A stretch of 64,000 nucleotides of DNA, from assembly GCF_041296385.1 (NCBI RefSeq), contig NC_091014.1, positions 15,599,578 to 15,663,577 of the forward strand, given 5' to 3'. Origin of the DNA: Aphelocoma coerulescens (lineage: Eukaryota > Chordata > Aves > Passeriformes > Corvidae). This document shows positions 38,401 to 53,400 of the stretch, piece after piece; within the stretch, counting starts at the first letter, position 1; each line of letters opens with the position of its first letter. A program made the translations under genes and the position numbers. The notes under the pieces were generated by a model, which saw only the letters and a list, made by a program, of their open reading frames with translations, was not told the DNA's origin and searched no databases.

Positions 38401-41400
38401 GTTCTGGGCAAAAAGACAAGATAGGAAATCCACACTTGCCCAACAAACTGGGCAAATCCCTTACCTCTGGCTGGTTAGGGTACCATGCTAGAGAAGGCAA
38501 TCTGATATTCAGCTTCCTATCTACCAGGCCAACAACTCTGAAAGAAAACACTTACTTAAGAAAATGTGCACAGTCAATTAATTCAGAAAGTTTTTCTGTC
38601 TTCTTGTCCCAGATTTCCACAAAATGGCTGTTTTTCTTTGCCAAGTAGATGGATTTGTCTATTGCTATTGAAATAATGTTTGCATCACTGTAAGCATTAT
38701 GACAGAACCTAGAAGAGAGAAGAACTCCAGTTAGATACACAGAAAATACCTAGTAGAAAAACTTAACTACTATGACTAGGACTAGTTTCCCTCAGATTCT
38801 TGCAGATTCATTCAGCCTTAAAACCAAACTAGGCTAAGATACAACTGAAAGGCTTTAATCTTCCTACAGTTTGACATAAATTCTCACAGTAACAGAGTTA
38901 GGCTGATGACATCCTTGGAGGCACATTAATGCTCAAAGTCTATTAATAAATCTTTCTCATCAAACACTGTTTTCCCTGCTCAGGAAAAATATCCCTTAAC
39001 TTCAGAGTAGGATTTGTCCATGTGAGAATTACATCAAAGACTCCCAAACCCTCAGTCAATAATTTCTAAATAGTGAGAAGTCAGCAATCAGACATGATTA
39101 AATATATATAGGGCAAAGATATGCACACATATCATACTGACAAACATGGAAGGACAAATACTGTGATAAATATGTATGTGTAATTCTAAGTAAAGTAAAC
39201 AGGGCCTGGACTAATGCAACTGGAGAAGAAAACTGATCAGTTGCATAGATATTAACTTCATAAATCCTTTATGGGGTAAAAATGTATTGCCTTGTTTAAA
39301 AGCAGCAACAAATACTTTCGACAATACTGACATTCCACCTGCATTATGAAAAGAACAGAAACAAGCAAACTCAAAGAACGAGCTCTAGAACAAGACATTA
39401 CATCAAAGTACTGTCAGAAATCTTTAATGAAAACAAGTGAACCAAATAACATCACTTATAAAAATAAAAAACTTACAGTTGACTTGTCTTTGTTTCAATG
39501 AGCTTTTGAACAGAGAAGTCACTGGTTAAGGCAATGATTTTTGTTCCACAGCCTCCCCAGATTACATTTTTTTCAGATAAGCATGAGGATTCATTTAAGC
39601 ACATCAGGGGTGTGCTAACATTTCCTATAGTCAGTATCTTCAAAGGTGTAGCACCCTTACACTGCAAGAAAAAATATACTCTGCATTAGAAACAAGGAGG
39701 ATGCAGACATTCAGAATCTTGTTAAAACAAGGCCCCACAGCCTGCTGAATTAAATTTGCACATCCAGATTTTCTGATGGTTCTGAATATTTCCAGAATGT
39801 TACTGACTGAAAAGCACCATATTCACTTTACAGATGTCTCATAGGAGACAGCCTGTGAGCAGAAACCGGCCAGAGCAGGGACTGATACTTTCTGCAACCC
39901 CTGGCACAATTCAAGAACTGGTTGGAAAGTCACATCCATGTCTTTGAGGATGTCCTACACTGGACCATAATCTAGTTCTGAAATGCACTGCAACTCCATA
40001 ACTGCTCTCAACTGCATATGGCCAGGAACTAAACACCTTCAGGTACCAGCCAGTATAAACAGCTCCCAGCATTTCTTCATCTGTTCTGTGAGCAGAACTC
40101 TGACTACAGAAAACAATATTTTATTCTTGAACATAGCTGTTTCACAAAAATTTACTAAATGAGAGGAAAAAGGAGCTATTACAGCAATAAATAAAGGAGA
40201 TTAAAACTGTTAGAATATTCATAATAACAACCATTAATGTCAGCCTCTAGCCAGTTTGCCAGGCCTTTCAAAGGAATTTTTCACCTCTTAAATCTATTGT
40301 TCAAAGCAGTTATTATAAAACATGTGCAGTTCCTCTCAGACTGCAGTAGAAAAATAATTTTAGTTTTAGAGAAGCAATTAAAAAATAAGTGGCATGAAAT
40401 AAAGCTACTCTTGGTAGCTGCTTTAGATATTACTGATAGCACTCTGTAGAACAGACCACAAAGAACAAGTCTACCTTTACTGCTCTGTCTTCAAAAACTG
40501 CCAGTCTGCCATCAGCTGTGCCTACCAAGAAGAAATTCTTCTGTTTGCTGAAATAAAATAAAATAATTTATTCTAGAAATGCCTTAATCAGGTAAGACAA
40601 ATTAAAATGAAAGGTCTCTAGTATTTCAAGTATTCAATTAACCACTAAAAGCAAACACAACCCCTGTGATCAGGAATGCAGTCCCCAGTTACACTGGGAG
40701 CAAAATTTAGTGGAAGGGCAAAATAAGCAGCTGTGAGAACAAAAGTGCAGAGTGTACAGATGTCATTTTCTGAACACCTCAATTTAGCAGTATTTTCAAA
40801 ATGTAACCAAAAATATTTAAAATTCATTTATACCTTTGCTTTGAAAGAGAATTACAGTATAAACAAGTGATAGAATCTGACATTTTCTGCAGACGATGCC
40901 TTCTTGTTTCATCTTCTGTGTTAACTGCCCACAGAGAACCAGACTGAGTTCCTGCTACAATCCAGTTTTCTTTCTCAGTAGGAAGAGTCACTAAGGCCAA
41001 ACTTATAATTTTACTGTCTGCAATATCCTGAGTCAGAAAAGAAGAAGAAAAACAACTTGGTCATGATTTCAGTAAGGGTAAATGCTAGTAAATTACTGAT
41101 GATAAAAATATAGCACAATCTTCTTGGACTCTGGATAGACCCTTGGTTTAACTTCCCCTTTAAGAAATCTAATTCCCTATTAGCAGAATACATCATTAGC
41201 CGTGCCACTTACCTTCAAAGTGCTGGGAAGAACTCCTCAAACAGTACACAGGAAAATCTCTCGGCCGAATGCTGACAAAAAAAGATATTCTCTCTATTCT
41301 AATCAAGGTCTCAAAGCTGTCAGAAAGTTGAAAAAATGGAACTACTGCAATACTAATTGCTAACAATGAAAAGTACTGGCCTAATATTTCTTTTTCTCAT

Positions 41401-44400
41401 TTTATTTTTAGAAAATAAATAATTTATACCAAATAATAAATAATTTATACCAAAGCTACCAATTCAGATGTATCATGGTCAGCAGACAGCAGATTGAAAT
41501 AGAACTGAAGCAACTTTGGTAATGAATTATGCTCAGTTCTGGCACACATGTTCATCACAGCATATCAGTCCTGGGTAAAACCTTTCCCCTTTTCTGATGG
41601 GGCAGGACTGAGGCGTACAAAAATCATATGAAAAGAGCTGGAGGCCATCACCAAAGTGGCACAAGGAGATGGTATTTGTGGGAAGTGAGAAATTGTTAAG
41701 AGACTACCTGGATTGTTAGAGGAGGTAGAGATATGAAGGGCTGCCTAACTACTACTCCTTTCTGTGGCCTCCATGCTAGAAATAGTTTCCATTTCAGTGG
41801 AAGAAAGTAATCCAGTAGTGGAAAGACAGTATTATGAGAAAGTTCAGGCTGGATAACAGGGAGAGAGTAAAAAGCAACTGCTTTTCTACTTCATTTCATG
41901 GGTACAATGACGACTCACTTACAAGCAATCTTTGTTCTCCCAAAGCTTAGCTTTCCAGAAGTAATATCCTGCTGTTAAAATGCAATTATTTTTTCTGAAA
42001 TACATCTGGGTGCCAGAAAAAATAGAATTAATGTCAACCTTCCCACATACCTCACAAGTATGTCCATCTGTATTTAGGTTAACAAATGAAAGCTGTGCCT
42101 TTTCTGTGTTTCCATTGCCTATCCAGACTCCTGCCTTCTTGCAGCTTTGATTGGCAGCCACCATGCACTCTGCTGTAGATGTGCTAGGTATTGAGACATA
42201 CCTCATCAAACAGATAAGCTCTGCAGAATTCAGGATCTCATAAACCTACAAAGAAAGCCACAGCACGGTGACAACAATGGTTTGTACAGTGATAAATAAT
42301 AAGCAATGGATAACAATGTTTTTTAGAATATGAACACAGCATCTCAGCAGGTCTGGTCATTTTACTGCCACCTAAAAGTGTGTAACTGCACTGATACTAT
42401 TTAACAAAGTCTTTTTTGCATAGCTCTAGTAAAGACCAAGAAGTAATCTGATCTGTGTTTCACTACAATTGCTACACAGCAACACAGGGGAAAACACCAA
42501 GCTAGAACATGTGGTTGGTAGATTTCAATGAAACAATTTATTCTGGATGGTGAAAGCAGACGATATTTCATGGCTGTTTCCATTCCAGAAAAGAACAACA
42601 GAAAGAAACCTGTGCTTCTCATTAACTTAATGACTGATTCCTTTTCAGAAACCACAACTTCGTACTGCCATCTATCATAAAACCACAAAAAAATGCACTA
42701 ATTAGTACCTGGCAAGATGTTGGTCGCTCCTGAGGGTTTTCCTTCAAACACTTTTTAATTAAATTTTCAACTTCAGGCCAGGGGGAACATCCATATTCTT
42801 TGACAGGATCTAGAATGTAAAATTACATAACTTTTTAACCGGCATTTACCATAGTTTTAACTAACCTTCTTCTTATTTTTAGAATTCATTTTTCTTACTG
42901 AGCTGTTCTAAGAAATATCACATTCTTAGGTAAAATGTCAGCATGAACAGCTTGGAATTGCTCATCTGCCATTAAATGCTAGAGCATGAAATGCTAGAAC
43001 TAGAGTCCTTTTAATTAATAGCAGTTAATGCAAATGTATTTTGCTTTATCTTTTTCTTTTATGTCCCTGTGTCTGGGACTGAATTGCAGATATATGTGGG
43101 TTGTGTTTCCATTAATGCTGACCATTCAAGGGTATGTCACTTCAGTCAATAGTCTTTCAAATTCCTGTAAACGCTATTTTCCACATTTATTTATTCTTTT
43201 GAGTATATGGAATATAGATGAATTTCCAATAAAAGATACAGCAAATAGATGAACAACTCCCTATAGCATTTACAAGATACGGAAGTTTAAATTCTCACTT
43301 AGTGCTGGGAATATGTGTCTTATGACTATAGCTGCTGAACTCTCTGAGAACAAATCATTCATGAATAATGGTGCCTGTATTGCTTTTCCTTTTAGTTCAT
43401 CAAAATCCACAGCAAATATTCCAGTCCTACCTTAGAGAGAGGTAACATTAGTGATGAATACCTGCAAATGAACATATTCGGTGCAACAAATGATAGGCAC
43501 TGTTTACTTATGAGATCAGCCAGCCCCTCTTTTGGTGGGACTAAAAAAATGATGAGCATAGGTGGAAGGAACTGTGCTGTCTCCAGAAACTAATACTTCA
43601 GTTATTTCAGAGGGCTCATAATACAGTCAATACAGCTGCACTCAAGAGATAGTTAGTCATCAGTTCCCAGGATATCCCCTTCAGGAAGGGGGCGGAACCG
43701 GTCTGAGCTTAGAACGGGACTGTTCTCCTTAAGGGGCAGAAAATGTATGAATTCTCTGTCTCTCACAATAGAGAAGCCATGTCAGATTAGATGCTGCTCT
43801 TTCCTAAATGGAGCAAAACATTCCTTAAAGAATGTTTCATGAGTATACCCACTATTGCTGGGCAATAAATAAGAACACCACACATAAAGCTTGTAGTGCT
43901 AAAAAATTCAACAGCTCTTGACACTTTGGCAGAAGTTGCCCAAGTTACATTGTCCTGAGTTACATTTTCCAAATGATTACATCATGTCCAGCCTGACACT
44001 GTTTAATCTTCCTTCCAGCAGCCAATAATTACATATTTTAATGCAGATGGAATATGAAGAATGTTATATTTTTCTAAGTCTCCTTCTATGATCACTGTTA
44101 GATACAACATAATCCATAAGATACACTATTTCTGGAAGAGGCAGGACAAATGTTAAAGCTTTAAGAAACAAGGCATACCTGGTAACTTTCCTTGTATTGC
44201 TAATTCATCAAACTCATTTGGAAACTTCAAGCCTTCCATTATTCTACCTCCTCCTGTTAAAATGTCATAAAGCAGCAAGCCAAATGAATAAACATCAGCT
44301 TGCTGATTGTAAATAACATTTCCTCTGGCAACCTCTGGTGCTCGAAATCCTGCAAATAAATCATTCATTAATAAGTATGCTTCATATCAAGATGAAGCCA

Positions 44401-47400
44401 TCTTTATACTTTAAAAAGTAAACAACTATTGATAAAAACAGCACAGGAAGTGCACGGAAAATCATCAAACTATTTCTGGGCTGGCAATAGCTTGTATTTG
44501 GCAGACCTCCAAAAATATCAGCAGTAAGTACAAAGAAAGGCAATAGTACATCAGTTACAGAACTCCTGCCCCATTTAATATAAAATAATCGTTTTATCAA
44601 TGAATGCTAAAAATCAAGGGCAAGTCTGCAGTCTTTATTGAAGGTCTAACATTTAACACTTGAAGTCACGCACTCAAATACAACTTAAAAGACCTAAAAG
44701 CACTTTTCAAAGTGGTTGAATTGTTCAGTGCTTTAGAATGGATGCTAATAGGGTCTCTCTAAAGTTGGAGAACAGTGCAGGTATTTATTGCCTTTAAAAA
44801 AAATTAAGACTTATGTACGCACTACTGGAAATTAAAGCAAAAAATGTTAGCAGTATAATTTCAATATCACAATAACCATATTAAAACAAGAAAATGGAGA
44901 ATTATTATGAATGCATGTAATTTAATTTCTTCTCTTTTTAAAGCTTTAGTATACTCCTTGATTCTTCTAAAAGGTGTTAAAACATGAACAGGAGGAAAGG
45001 CCAAGAGGTATAAATCTGGCATCACAACTTGTAATATGATTAGGACCCCTTTTTGTGATTTTGGCTAGAATATAGATTTGAGTTACTTCTTACAGACTAC
45101 ATAAAAAATATATTAGATATTTTGGACATAATGGACTTTAAATCAAAGCATATTTCCATACCTGGTGTGCCTTCAGAGGTTTTTATTCCCATTCGGCAAC
45201 AATACTGGGCAATGCCATAGTCAGCTATTTTTGCAATAACAGCTGAGTTGGGATATAAGGTAAAAAGCAACACATTGTGAGGCTTTAAATCACGGTAGAT
45301 GATCATTGCTGAATGCAGGTACCTAGTAATCAAAAAAATATTTATTGAAAGCATTTGTAAGTCAGGGGTGCATCTGTATATACACACTGAGTGCATTATT
45401 CCCACAACAGTAAACTGTGCTTTCAAACATGAAATACTGTGTTAAAAATGTCAAACATCACCAATATGACACAGCCTTTCCAGATAGTGACTTTTGAATT
45501 GTTCTGAAATACTATTTACTACCTTACTATTTACATTGCAGTATTTCAGTACCAAGTTTTATCTGAAGAGTCACTGACAGTTTGAAAAATGCATCTTAGA
45601 ACCTTAAGCTTCTTTGACCCCTGAGCCCCCTTGCAGGTTTTGTCATTTTAAAGTCACACTGCAAGAGCTCCTGAGGTCATTCATGGACTTTCAGAACTTG
45701 AGAAATGCACTAAATTAATTTCTTTGACATTTCAGTAAGAAATCAGCAGCCACATAGAAATTGCACCCAGAGTCTTGCAATTTCTCTACTTATATGAGCA
45801 CTACTCATTAGCAGGAAAAAACAGGTAACAAAAGTATGTGTTATGTATCAGCCAATCAACCATAAAAATACAAGCACTTGTCTGACCCAGGAAATATTCT
45901 GCTTGGGATGTGAGAGAACGGAAGCTTTTCATTTGCATTACATTCTACTTGAAGCTATATCCTGTTTTTACAGCAATGCAGAAGTGACACTTACCTCAAA
46001 CCATCTGCTACATGTAGAGCTATCCTGTGCTGAAGTGTTCTAGTTAAACTTGCATTGTCTTGTTGCAGCAAACGGTCAAGAGATCCTTTGAGGGCTAATT
46101 CCATCACCAGCATCCGGGGACGGATTGCAGCAGCCAGCAAAGACACTAAACTGGGGTGGTGAAGGTGACAAAGCACTGCAAGCTCCTGTAAATTGTAAAA
46201 TCAGATGAAATAGTGCAAATAGCATAATCTCTGCACATCTAAAGCAAACTGAGGAATATTTTGGAGTGAAGACTTGCAATTTACTTAAACTTTTAGAACT
46301 CTTCTCTAGGGTTGGTATTCCAAGAGCAGCACTACCGAAAGAAAGGCAGTATTTCTTACTTGTCTTAGGAGCCTGAGGGAAGTATGCTTATTGAAAATCT
46401 TTACAGCAACCTCTTCACCACCATAGGATGCACGGTACACAGATCCAAACCCACCATCACCTTTTCAACAATAAAATTGAAGAGAGTATTATAAACAAAG
46501 GGATAACAACAATTTCTCAAAAAGAAAAGCTGAAAGCATTCAGTTTTAAAATGTGTGAGTTATCCACTGTTTTAAGCTTCATAATCAGTAAAATAAACTT
46601 ACAAAAAACAGTGTCCTAGTGCACAAGTTACTGGAAAATTCAAAACTCAATAACCTGAAATTCAGAATACCTTAAAATAATACATTTCTTCAGAAATGAA
46701 ATGTCTAAAATGCTTTTCATATGTGGCAGAACTGACTTAAATAGATTTGTTTACACAATCTCTGTAAAAAAAACACCCTACAAAATAATGCTTACCCAAG
46801 AGAAATTCAGGAGCTTCATCAAATTCCAGGTCATCATTGTTCAACATAATATTTCTAGGCAAATCAGCCAATATCAGATCTGGAGCAATCTGAGCAATTG
46901 GAATGGTCTGTCTTGGTTGATCTGGATTTACCAAGAGGTCACCTAAGAAAAACAAAAGAGAAAATGAAAAAAAAAAAAGGGTAGGCATCATTCAAAAAGC
47001 ACTGAAAGGCACGAGGATCTCTGAGAATGTGTAAGATCAATGTACCTAAAATTAGATTCATATATGTGCTTACACATACATACATACATATATATATGCA
47101 TGTGCACAGACATACACACTAATCAAGTCTGCCATACAAATTCTTGGATCTTACATGTTTAAGTATTTTCAAGGTTCTATATATGTACCAATCAACTGTG
47201 AAAAAAATTGTTGCTATGTGACAACACCAAACTAACCAAGAGATTATTTTTCTGTCTGTAAAAAGAAAGAATGCTGTTAGTATGTAGAATGCCATACTGA
47301 ATATTGTCTTTTAAATTACTGTGCTATGTGATCCAGCCAAGAGATCAAGTATTAGTTTTACTTTGTGCTGAATTCAGTTCCAAGATTGAAGCTGCATTAT

Positions 47401-50400
47401 CAATATTATGACAAAATGATTCTTTTCATTATTGCTGGTTTTATATAACTACAGAGAGTATATGCAATCTGTCTCATATTCTATACTTGTATATACTAGA
47501 CAGCTCTTACATAAAAAACCAAGTTGCTTTTGCCTTACACTGTGTTATTTCTTATGGAAATGAAATATTTTTAAATAATGTGAAGTACCCAAATGTTATA
47601 AAGGGGACATTGCACAGTATTTGTCTAGATACAAGTGTACCTCTGTATACCTCAAATGGCATAAATACATACCTTCTTCAGCCTTCCTAAGTAAGTCATC
47701 AAGTAGTATTTTTTGATGTTCTTCACCATCTTGAAAGCTGTACAGAGCCCATTTCTTCAACAGTGTTTCCCCTTCACCACACACATCTATTTCCAACAAA
47801 CCTGGAAACCATTCTTCCATAAGAGAATCTATGTGATCCACAACTTGCCCCAAAAGGATGCACCCTTTAAGAAAACAAAAAAGGGAAATTACAGACCCCA
47901 TCTGCCATACTTTTAATTACAAAGATAAACTCTACATTCCAAAGGCAAAAGCACAACAAACCAAAATGCCAAGCTGCAATCAAACTGGAGCAAAATTCAG
48001 GCTCAGGAATAATTAACCTTTTCTGCAAGAAGGTGCTGTAATTTTCAAAAAACTGTCTGGGTTGTTGTCAAATACTGCTGATTCCACTAGACAATAAGCT
48101 TCAGGAGACCAGTTCAAGTAGATGCCTTGTCTCCAGTACATTCTATTAGGACGAAGAGCTCGCTCTAGAAAACACAAAATTAGATTAAAAATCTGATCTT
48201 CAATATGAATGTCAATTTTAAAATATTCAGAACAATTTATGGTACTTTGAATATATAATTATGATTGCAGGATTATACCTACACAAATAATAAACAAAAT
48301 AAAGGCTACAACCTTGCAGGCAGCATAGCCCCACAAAAGCTGAATATATGTCAACTGCTGTTCAATTCTATAAGGCATACCAACAAACTGTAAATATTTA
48401 ACCAGATGGTAAGTCATGCAGCAGGTTGGCATTACAGAAATGCTTAGGTACATTCAGATTCAAGCACAGAATATCTCAGGCAAAATATGAAAAAAGCTGT
48501 GATTTAAATTTTTCCTGTCACACACTCATGAAACAGCAGGAAGCAACTGGAATTTGCTGCTCAGAAGAAACTGGAATGCCAGGACAGCAGGCACTTACAA
48601 ATGATATTTGTAGAGTACTAGCATGTGAAAGCATGGAATTCTTGGAAAAAAAGTAAAGACATATACCCTCTTTCTAATAAAAACAAAGCTTTGAGACTTA
48701 AATAAAGGGAGTATTCATGAACCTGAAGAAAAGCAGTTTGTTTTTCTGTGTGGAATACATATCCCTTCCTGTATTCTTTGTGGAAGTAAATAGCAATATT
48801 GTATAAACATAAGGATTTCCTCTATCTCTAGCATGTGAAGGAGAGAAATGGATTGCTTACAACCTTAACTTTCTTTTGCACACCACTGTGAAGATCAGGC
48901 ACTACCTGTTCCTGCATACTTCTAAGTTACAAAAATAACCATTGTCTTTTTCTTACATTTGTGAAGTGTTAGGAATTTAGCTAAAGCAAAACAATGTTGG
49001 GGACTAAAGCTTTAACATGCAGATGTTGGCATTCAGAGCAAACTTGCACACTATTCCTTTTGAAGATAAAGATTTGTACCTCTTCCTGATAGCATGTAAG
49101 GTGATATCTCAAGCAACCTGTTGATCAGCCTGGACCAAAATCCCATAGGAAAGTATGGCATCTCATAAAGCCTGATGATAATTTCTGAATTTTCACAATG
49201 GGGAAGCTCTATAACAGGTCTGTGATCAGACAAGCTGAAAGAATAAAAATATTAAGACAGTATTCGATGATGTACTATAGCTGAGCTGATGACATATATT
49301 ATTTATTATGTAAAATGCATTACTTATTAATGAATGCAGGATTCAGATGGCCAGGGAGCTAACAGATAGTGTATTTTTTTATTCTGCTTGCTTGTGTCAC
49401 AGTGAAGTTCTGACTGTAATTTAAACCCAACAGAACCTTGCTAACAATCCCTAGATATTTAATGCAAATATGAGAAAAATCTGAGACATACATAAGGCAG
49501 GTAAGACATTCAGATAAAAATCTTCCTATCCCAGGGCTTTGAGGACATAGAAATCCTAATCAGTGCAGCCATGCAACACTCTCCATTTGGCAACATGAAC
49601 ATTACTAAACACATAGGGAAATCTGTAACTGAGGCAGAGAAATTGCGTTATCTGCTTCAGGTGAAAAAAAAATACCACATTCAAAGTCATACACTTTTTT
49701 GTCACCACACTTAATATCTAGACTTTTTGAAGGAGGTACTGACTCTGAATAACTTATATGTGGTTCTCACTTCAAGCAAATAGGGTGTGGAATTTTTTTG
49801 TTATCTTTTATATTACAATAACTATCTGTAATGCTGGCACACTGCTGTGTGAAGCTAAATTACAATCTCCTTGCTGTAGTCTTGAAGCATGGTAACTGTA
49901 AAAGAAATATTATCCACATAAAGTGTTCTATCATTTATAGTTTCCATTTACCCAGCATGTTGATACAACATAAGCCTTACCTACTACAAGATCAGCTTAA
50001 CATGTCTCTTCTGAAAGCATTTACTAAAATGTAATATACAAAGAGTTTATCATGCTTTCATGCACCAAATTGCTCTGATGATCAGTGAAACCAGTTAGGC
50101 TGATGGGAAGTTTCTATTTTGATCTATCTTTATGTCTGTCATTTGTGGGTTTAAGTTCCTTGCTTACCTGCTTGGGATTAGTAGTTGGTCTTCTCCTAAT
50201 GGCAAAGCAATCTGAAACTTTTCCAGAAGCTTGAAGTATTGTGACATATAGATTTTAGGAAACTTGCTCTTCTTCAAAAGGAATTTTTCCACATCTGAAC
50301 GCTTTACAATTCCCTTAGGGTATTTAGAACAGCCCTCCACTTTCACCATCAGAATCTTTTTTAAAAAAGTGAAACAATTTCAGGTGTACATTCTTCATTA

Positions 50401-53400
50401 GATGAAAGTTTCAGATGTTATAAAATCTGAATACATATAATAAATTTTGAGAGTGTTTCTAGATCAACATTTCAATGATGGTCTCACTTAAGCAGTCAGT
50501 CTGCTGCTCTCCCATTCCAACTCCATAACCACTCACTTTCCTCTGCCAGCTGTACCAAGCACACAATTACACTTCTTCCCCCTTCTTACAGCCTTTAACC
50601 CAAAGTTCCAGCTTTCATCTCAACCTGTGTCAATGATTGCAGGATTACCTTGCATTCATAGGGTTCTTCTACTCTACATGTATTCTTGTGTCTGTTGCAA
50701 TTTAAATGATATTGGACATTACGATTTAAGAACAGACAAGCAATGAGACAGTCAGTTGTCCAAAAGCAATAGAAACAGAAAGAACCAGGTAAAAAAATAT
50801 GGGCCTTGAGAAAATTCTAGATGAAGAAACAATAAAGAAATGGTGAAGAAGAAACACTGATAAGTTACAGTGGCTTTAGACAGGGGAAAACGTACCAGGA
50901 ATGTATACACAAAAAGTAATCAGTCTGACCTGTGCCATGATTTTACACAGCCACTTAGGATCTACAAAATACAGATCTCTTAGCTGTAGTGCTGGGTCTT
51001 GAAAATGAAGGAGAACACCTGAACAAAGAAAACTGTAATTAGCAGTGCATTGCTCAAGCTCAATATTAAGCAAAGTAAGCACTCCACTCTGGGCTGTTTT
51101 TATTATGTGAATTGACATAAAAAATTTGAATAATAAATACAGCTATATTTATGGCAATATCTCAGAAGAGTAGAGTCCAAGCACGATTTGTTCAGCTTTG
51201 CCTTTATTTTCAGACTTTTTGTTAGATTTTTAATCTGACTTGGTTTTTTTTGCTAAGCCCTGTCTGGTTTATTATTTCATCTTAGGACATCAGTACTGCA
51301 CTGAGATAAGCTCCTCTAACCACTATTCTATTTGAGCTATTGAAGCAATTGCATCTTTCTTCAGCAACTGTGTTGTCTAACCAGCAGTTTGATGTTTTCG
51401 AGGAGTGCTAAGAGATAGCAAGAGATAGAAACCGTTACAGTTGTGATCCTTCATGTCATGGAATTCCCTTCCTAACAATGTGGTTTAACAAACTGATGCT
51501 ACCCAAGCTTAGACACTTCAGCGTACCATTTTGTGGCAACCTTGTAAAAGACTTAAAAACGTGTACAGATCTGTCAGCAGCAGATTTGCAACAAAGTGCT
51601 AACAAGCACACATTGAAGAGAATATTTTACCTGATTCATTCAGAAAGTGAATCGCATGAGGGAGTTCATTTTCATCCAATTGTAACTGGCTTTCTTGTAC
51701 CAGTTCCAGTAAGCGTTTCTGATCAATCACAGGAAATTCTCCTGGGACATTTTTACGTTCCAGCAAAATTCTCTTTTCCAGCTCCAGGTAGCTGTCAGGA
51801 ATTAGCTGACCAACCACTGGTTGATCTCTGATCTGTAAAATTAGGAATAATAATCTTAAATGTATTAATTTATTCATGTGAAATGCAGAAAATAAAACTA
51901 AGATATAAAGTGTATGTCTACTCAATAGTAGCATAAAGAAGGAACAAGAAGATTCATTTATTGACTATCCTGGCTTTTGAAAGGTAGATGTAACTAAATA
52001 TTCTTTCAGAATTATAATGCCTTTCTATAAATAAACACTCCGAGAAAAAAATATTTCCATATTACTTGTACATAAAAAATAACAAATGAGGTCTTCTCAG
52101 AAGACGTTATTTCAAAGAGAAGCTTTGGTTCAAACTAAAAGGAAAATATTCATTGTATGAGCAGATGGTGTCATACATCTCCAGTTAACACAAACAGTAG
52201 ACATTAATAAAAAAAACTATGCTTCTTGAAATATGTAATATCTCCAGCCATGTCTTTAGGTAAACTGGGGAAAAAAGGTAGTAGCTCAATTAAGTCTCCA
52301 CTGCTGGCAGTCAGTGGACAAGAGAAGAGAATGAAATAAATTTAGCCACATTAGTGATGCTTAGGGGAAACAGATGGGTGCTTTGTGCCTGGTTCCTGAG
52401 CCCGAGCTCCTTCCTGGAGACACCCTTTAGTATATGGTAATCACTAGTACCAGGTCAGGTTTTCCTTTCTCCACAGGTGCTGAGCTACTAACTTTTTTGA
52501 GGAGATAGGAAACAACTTCTCCAATATTTACAAACTGTCTTCTTAGCTGTAATCTTTCTCTCACCAATGCACTGTGATATTTCTATGTGTCAAAAATGTA
52601 ATTGGTACCTTGTGCAGATGAAATGAATGCCTTGTGTAATTTCAAAGACTTCAGAGAACTTGATGACAGCGCTGAATACTTGACCCACTTTGTCTAACCT
52701 CTAAGCAGATACCTTGTAACATTCCTTTCACAAACTACCTACATCATTTATGGTAATTATCCAATTTCCTTCAGGCCACCTTACATCTGTGCAGAAGTTT
52801 AAACATCAGTTTAAGTCATAGTCTCAAGAGATATAGATGTTAAAGGAAAAAAAATTTTCAAGAAGCACAACTTCTCTGGAGTGCTGAAGAAGTATGGTGA
52901 GACATAAAGCCACATACACCTGTACAAACACCAGCTCTATTCATGCCCATTGGATGTATCAGAAGTGGAATTAACCCCTTTCACTTGAAGAGGCCACCTC
53001 CTTGCCCTTTAACAGGTTAGCTGTTCCCTGCACTGTGGAATGAAGAAAGGGAGATTTTGGATGTGAATAAGCTGCTAGTTTCCAAGAGAAACAAGAGGAG
53101 TGTGTACACTTTAACTCATTTGTAACACCACTGGTGTAAGGCTAGTCATAAATACATCATCTGCTTTATAAAATCTCCCAAGCAGTCATTCAAAAGAAAT
53201 TTGGGTTCTGATATGATTTATGAACTTCTGCCATTGACCTAAGTAGCACAGGACATCACCTCTTCACTTTAATGTGTTATGACACTATGTATGATTGATA
53301 CTGTATAAGTGAAAAAAAAGTATTCTTTTTGTTACAGATTGGATCCTGTCTTTCTATAAGCTCCATGCCTGGGCTGGTCTCTTCATCCACACTTCGTACC

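Larger units (their letters stand above)
32421..42245 (-). other. LRRK2: LRRK2 WD40 domain and C-terminal helix (exons 44-51)
   Basis: Eight exons, 42051-42245 down to 32421-32542, encode the WD40 propeller. Recognisable blades include [19 protein letters not shown] (exon 44), [19 protein letters not shown] (45), [17 protein letters not shown] (46), [11 protein letters not shown] (47), [11 protein letters not shown] (48), [20 protein letters not shown] (49), KNVVLVLGY (50) and [17 protein letters not shown] (51), followed by the long C-terminal helix. Exon 51 was found by homology on the - strand and is too short for a simple ORF scan. The domain dimerises and interacts with microtubules in the human protein. 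Oddities: Glu at the position of human Gly2385 (exon 48), and a C-terminus of KSFSLD instead of human RRTSVE. Confidence 0.95.

Noticed and set aside
51478..51831. 117-codon open frame on the + strand
   Set aside because: Antisense shadow of LRRK2 exon 32.
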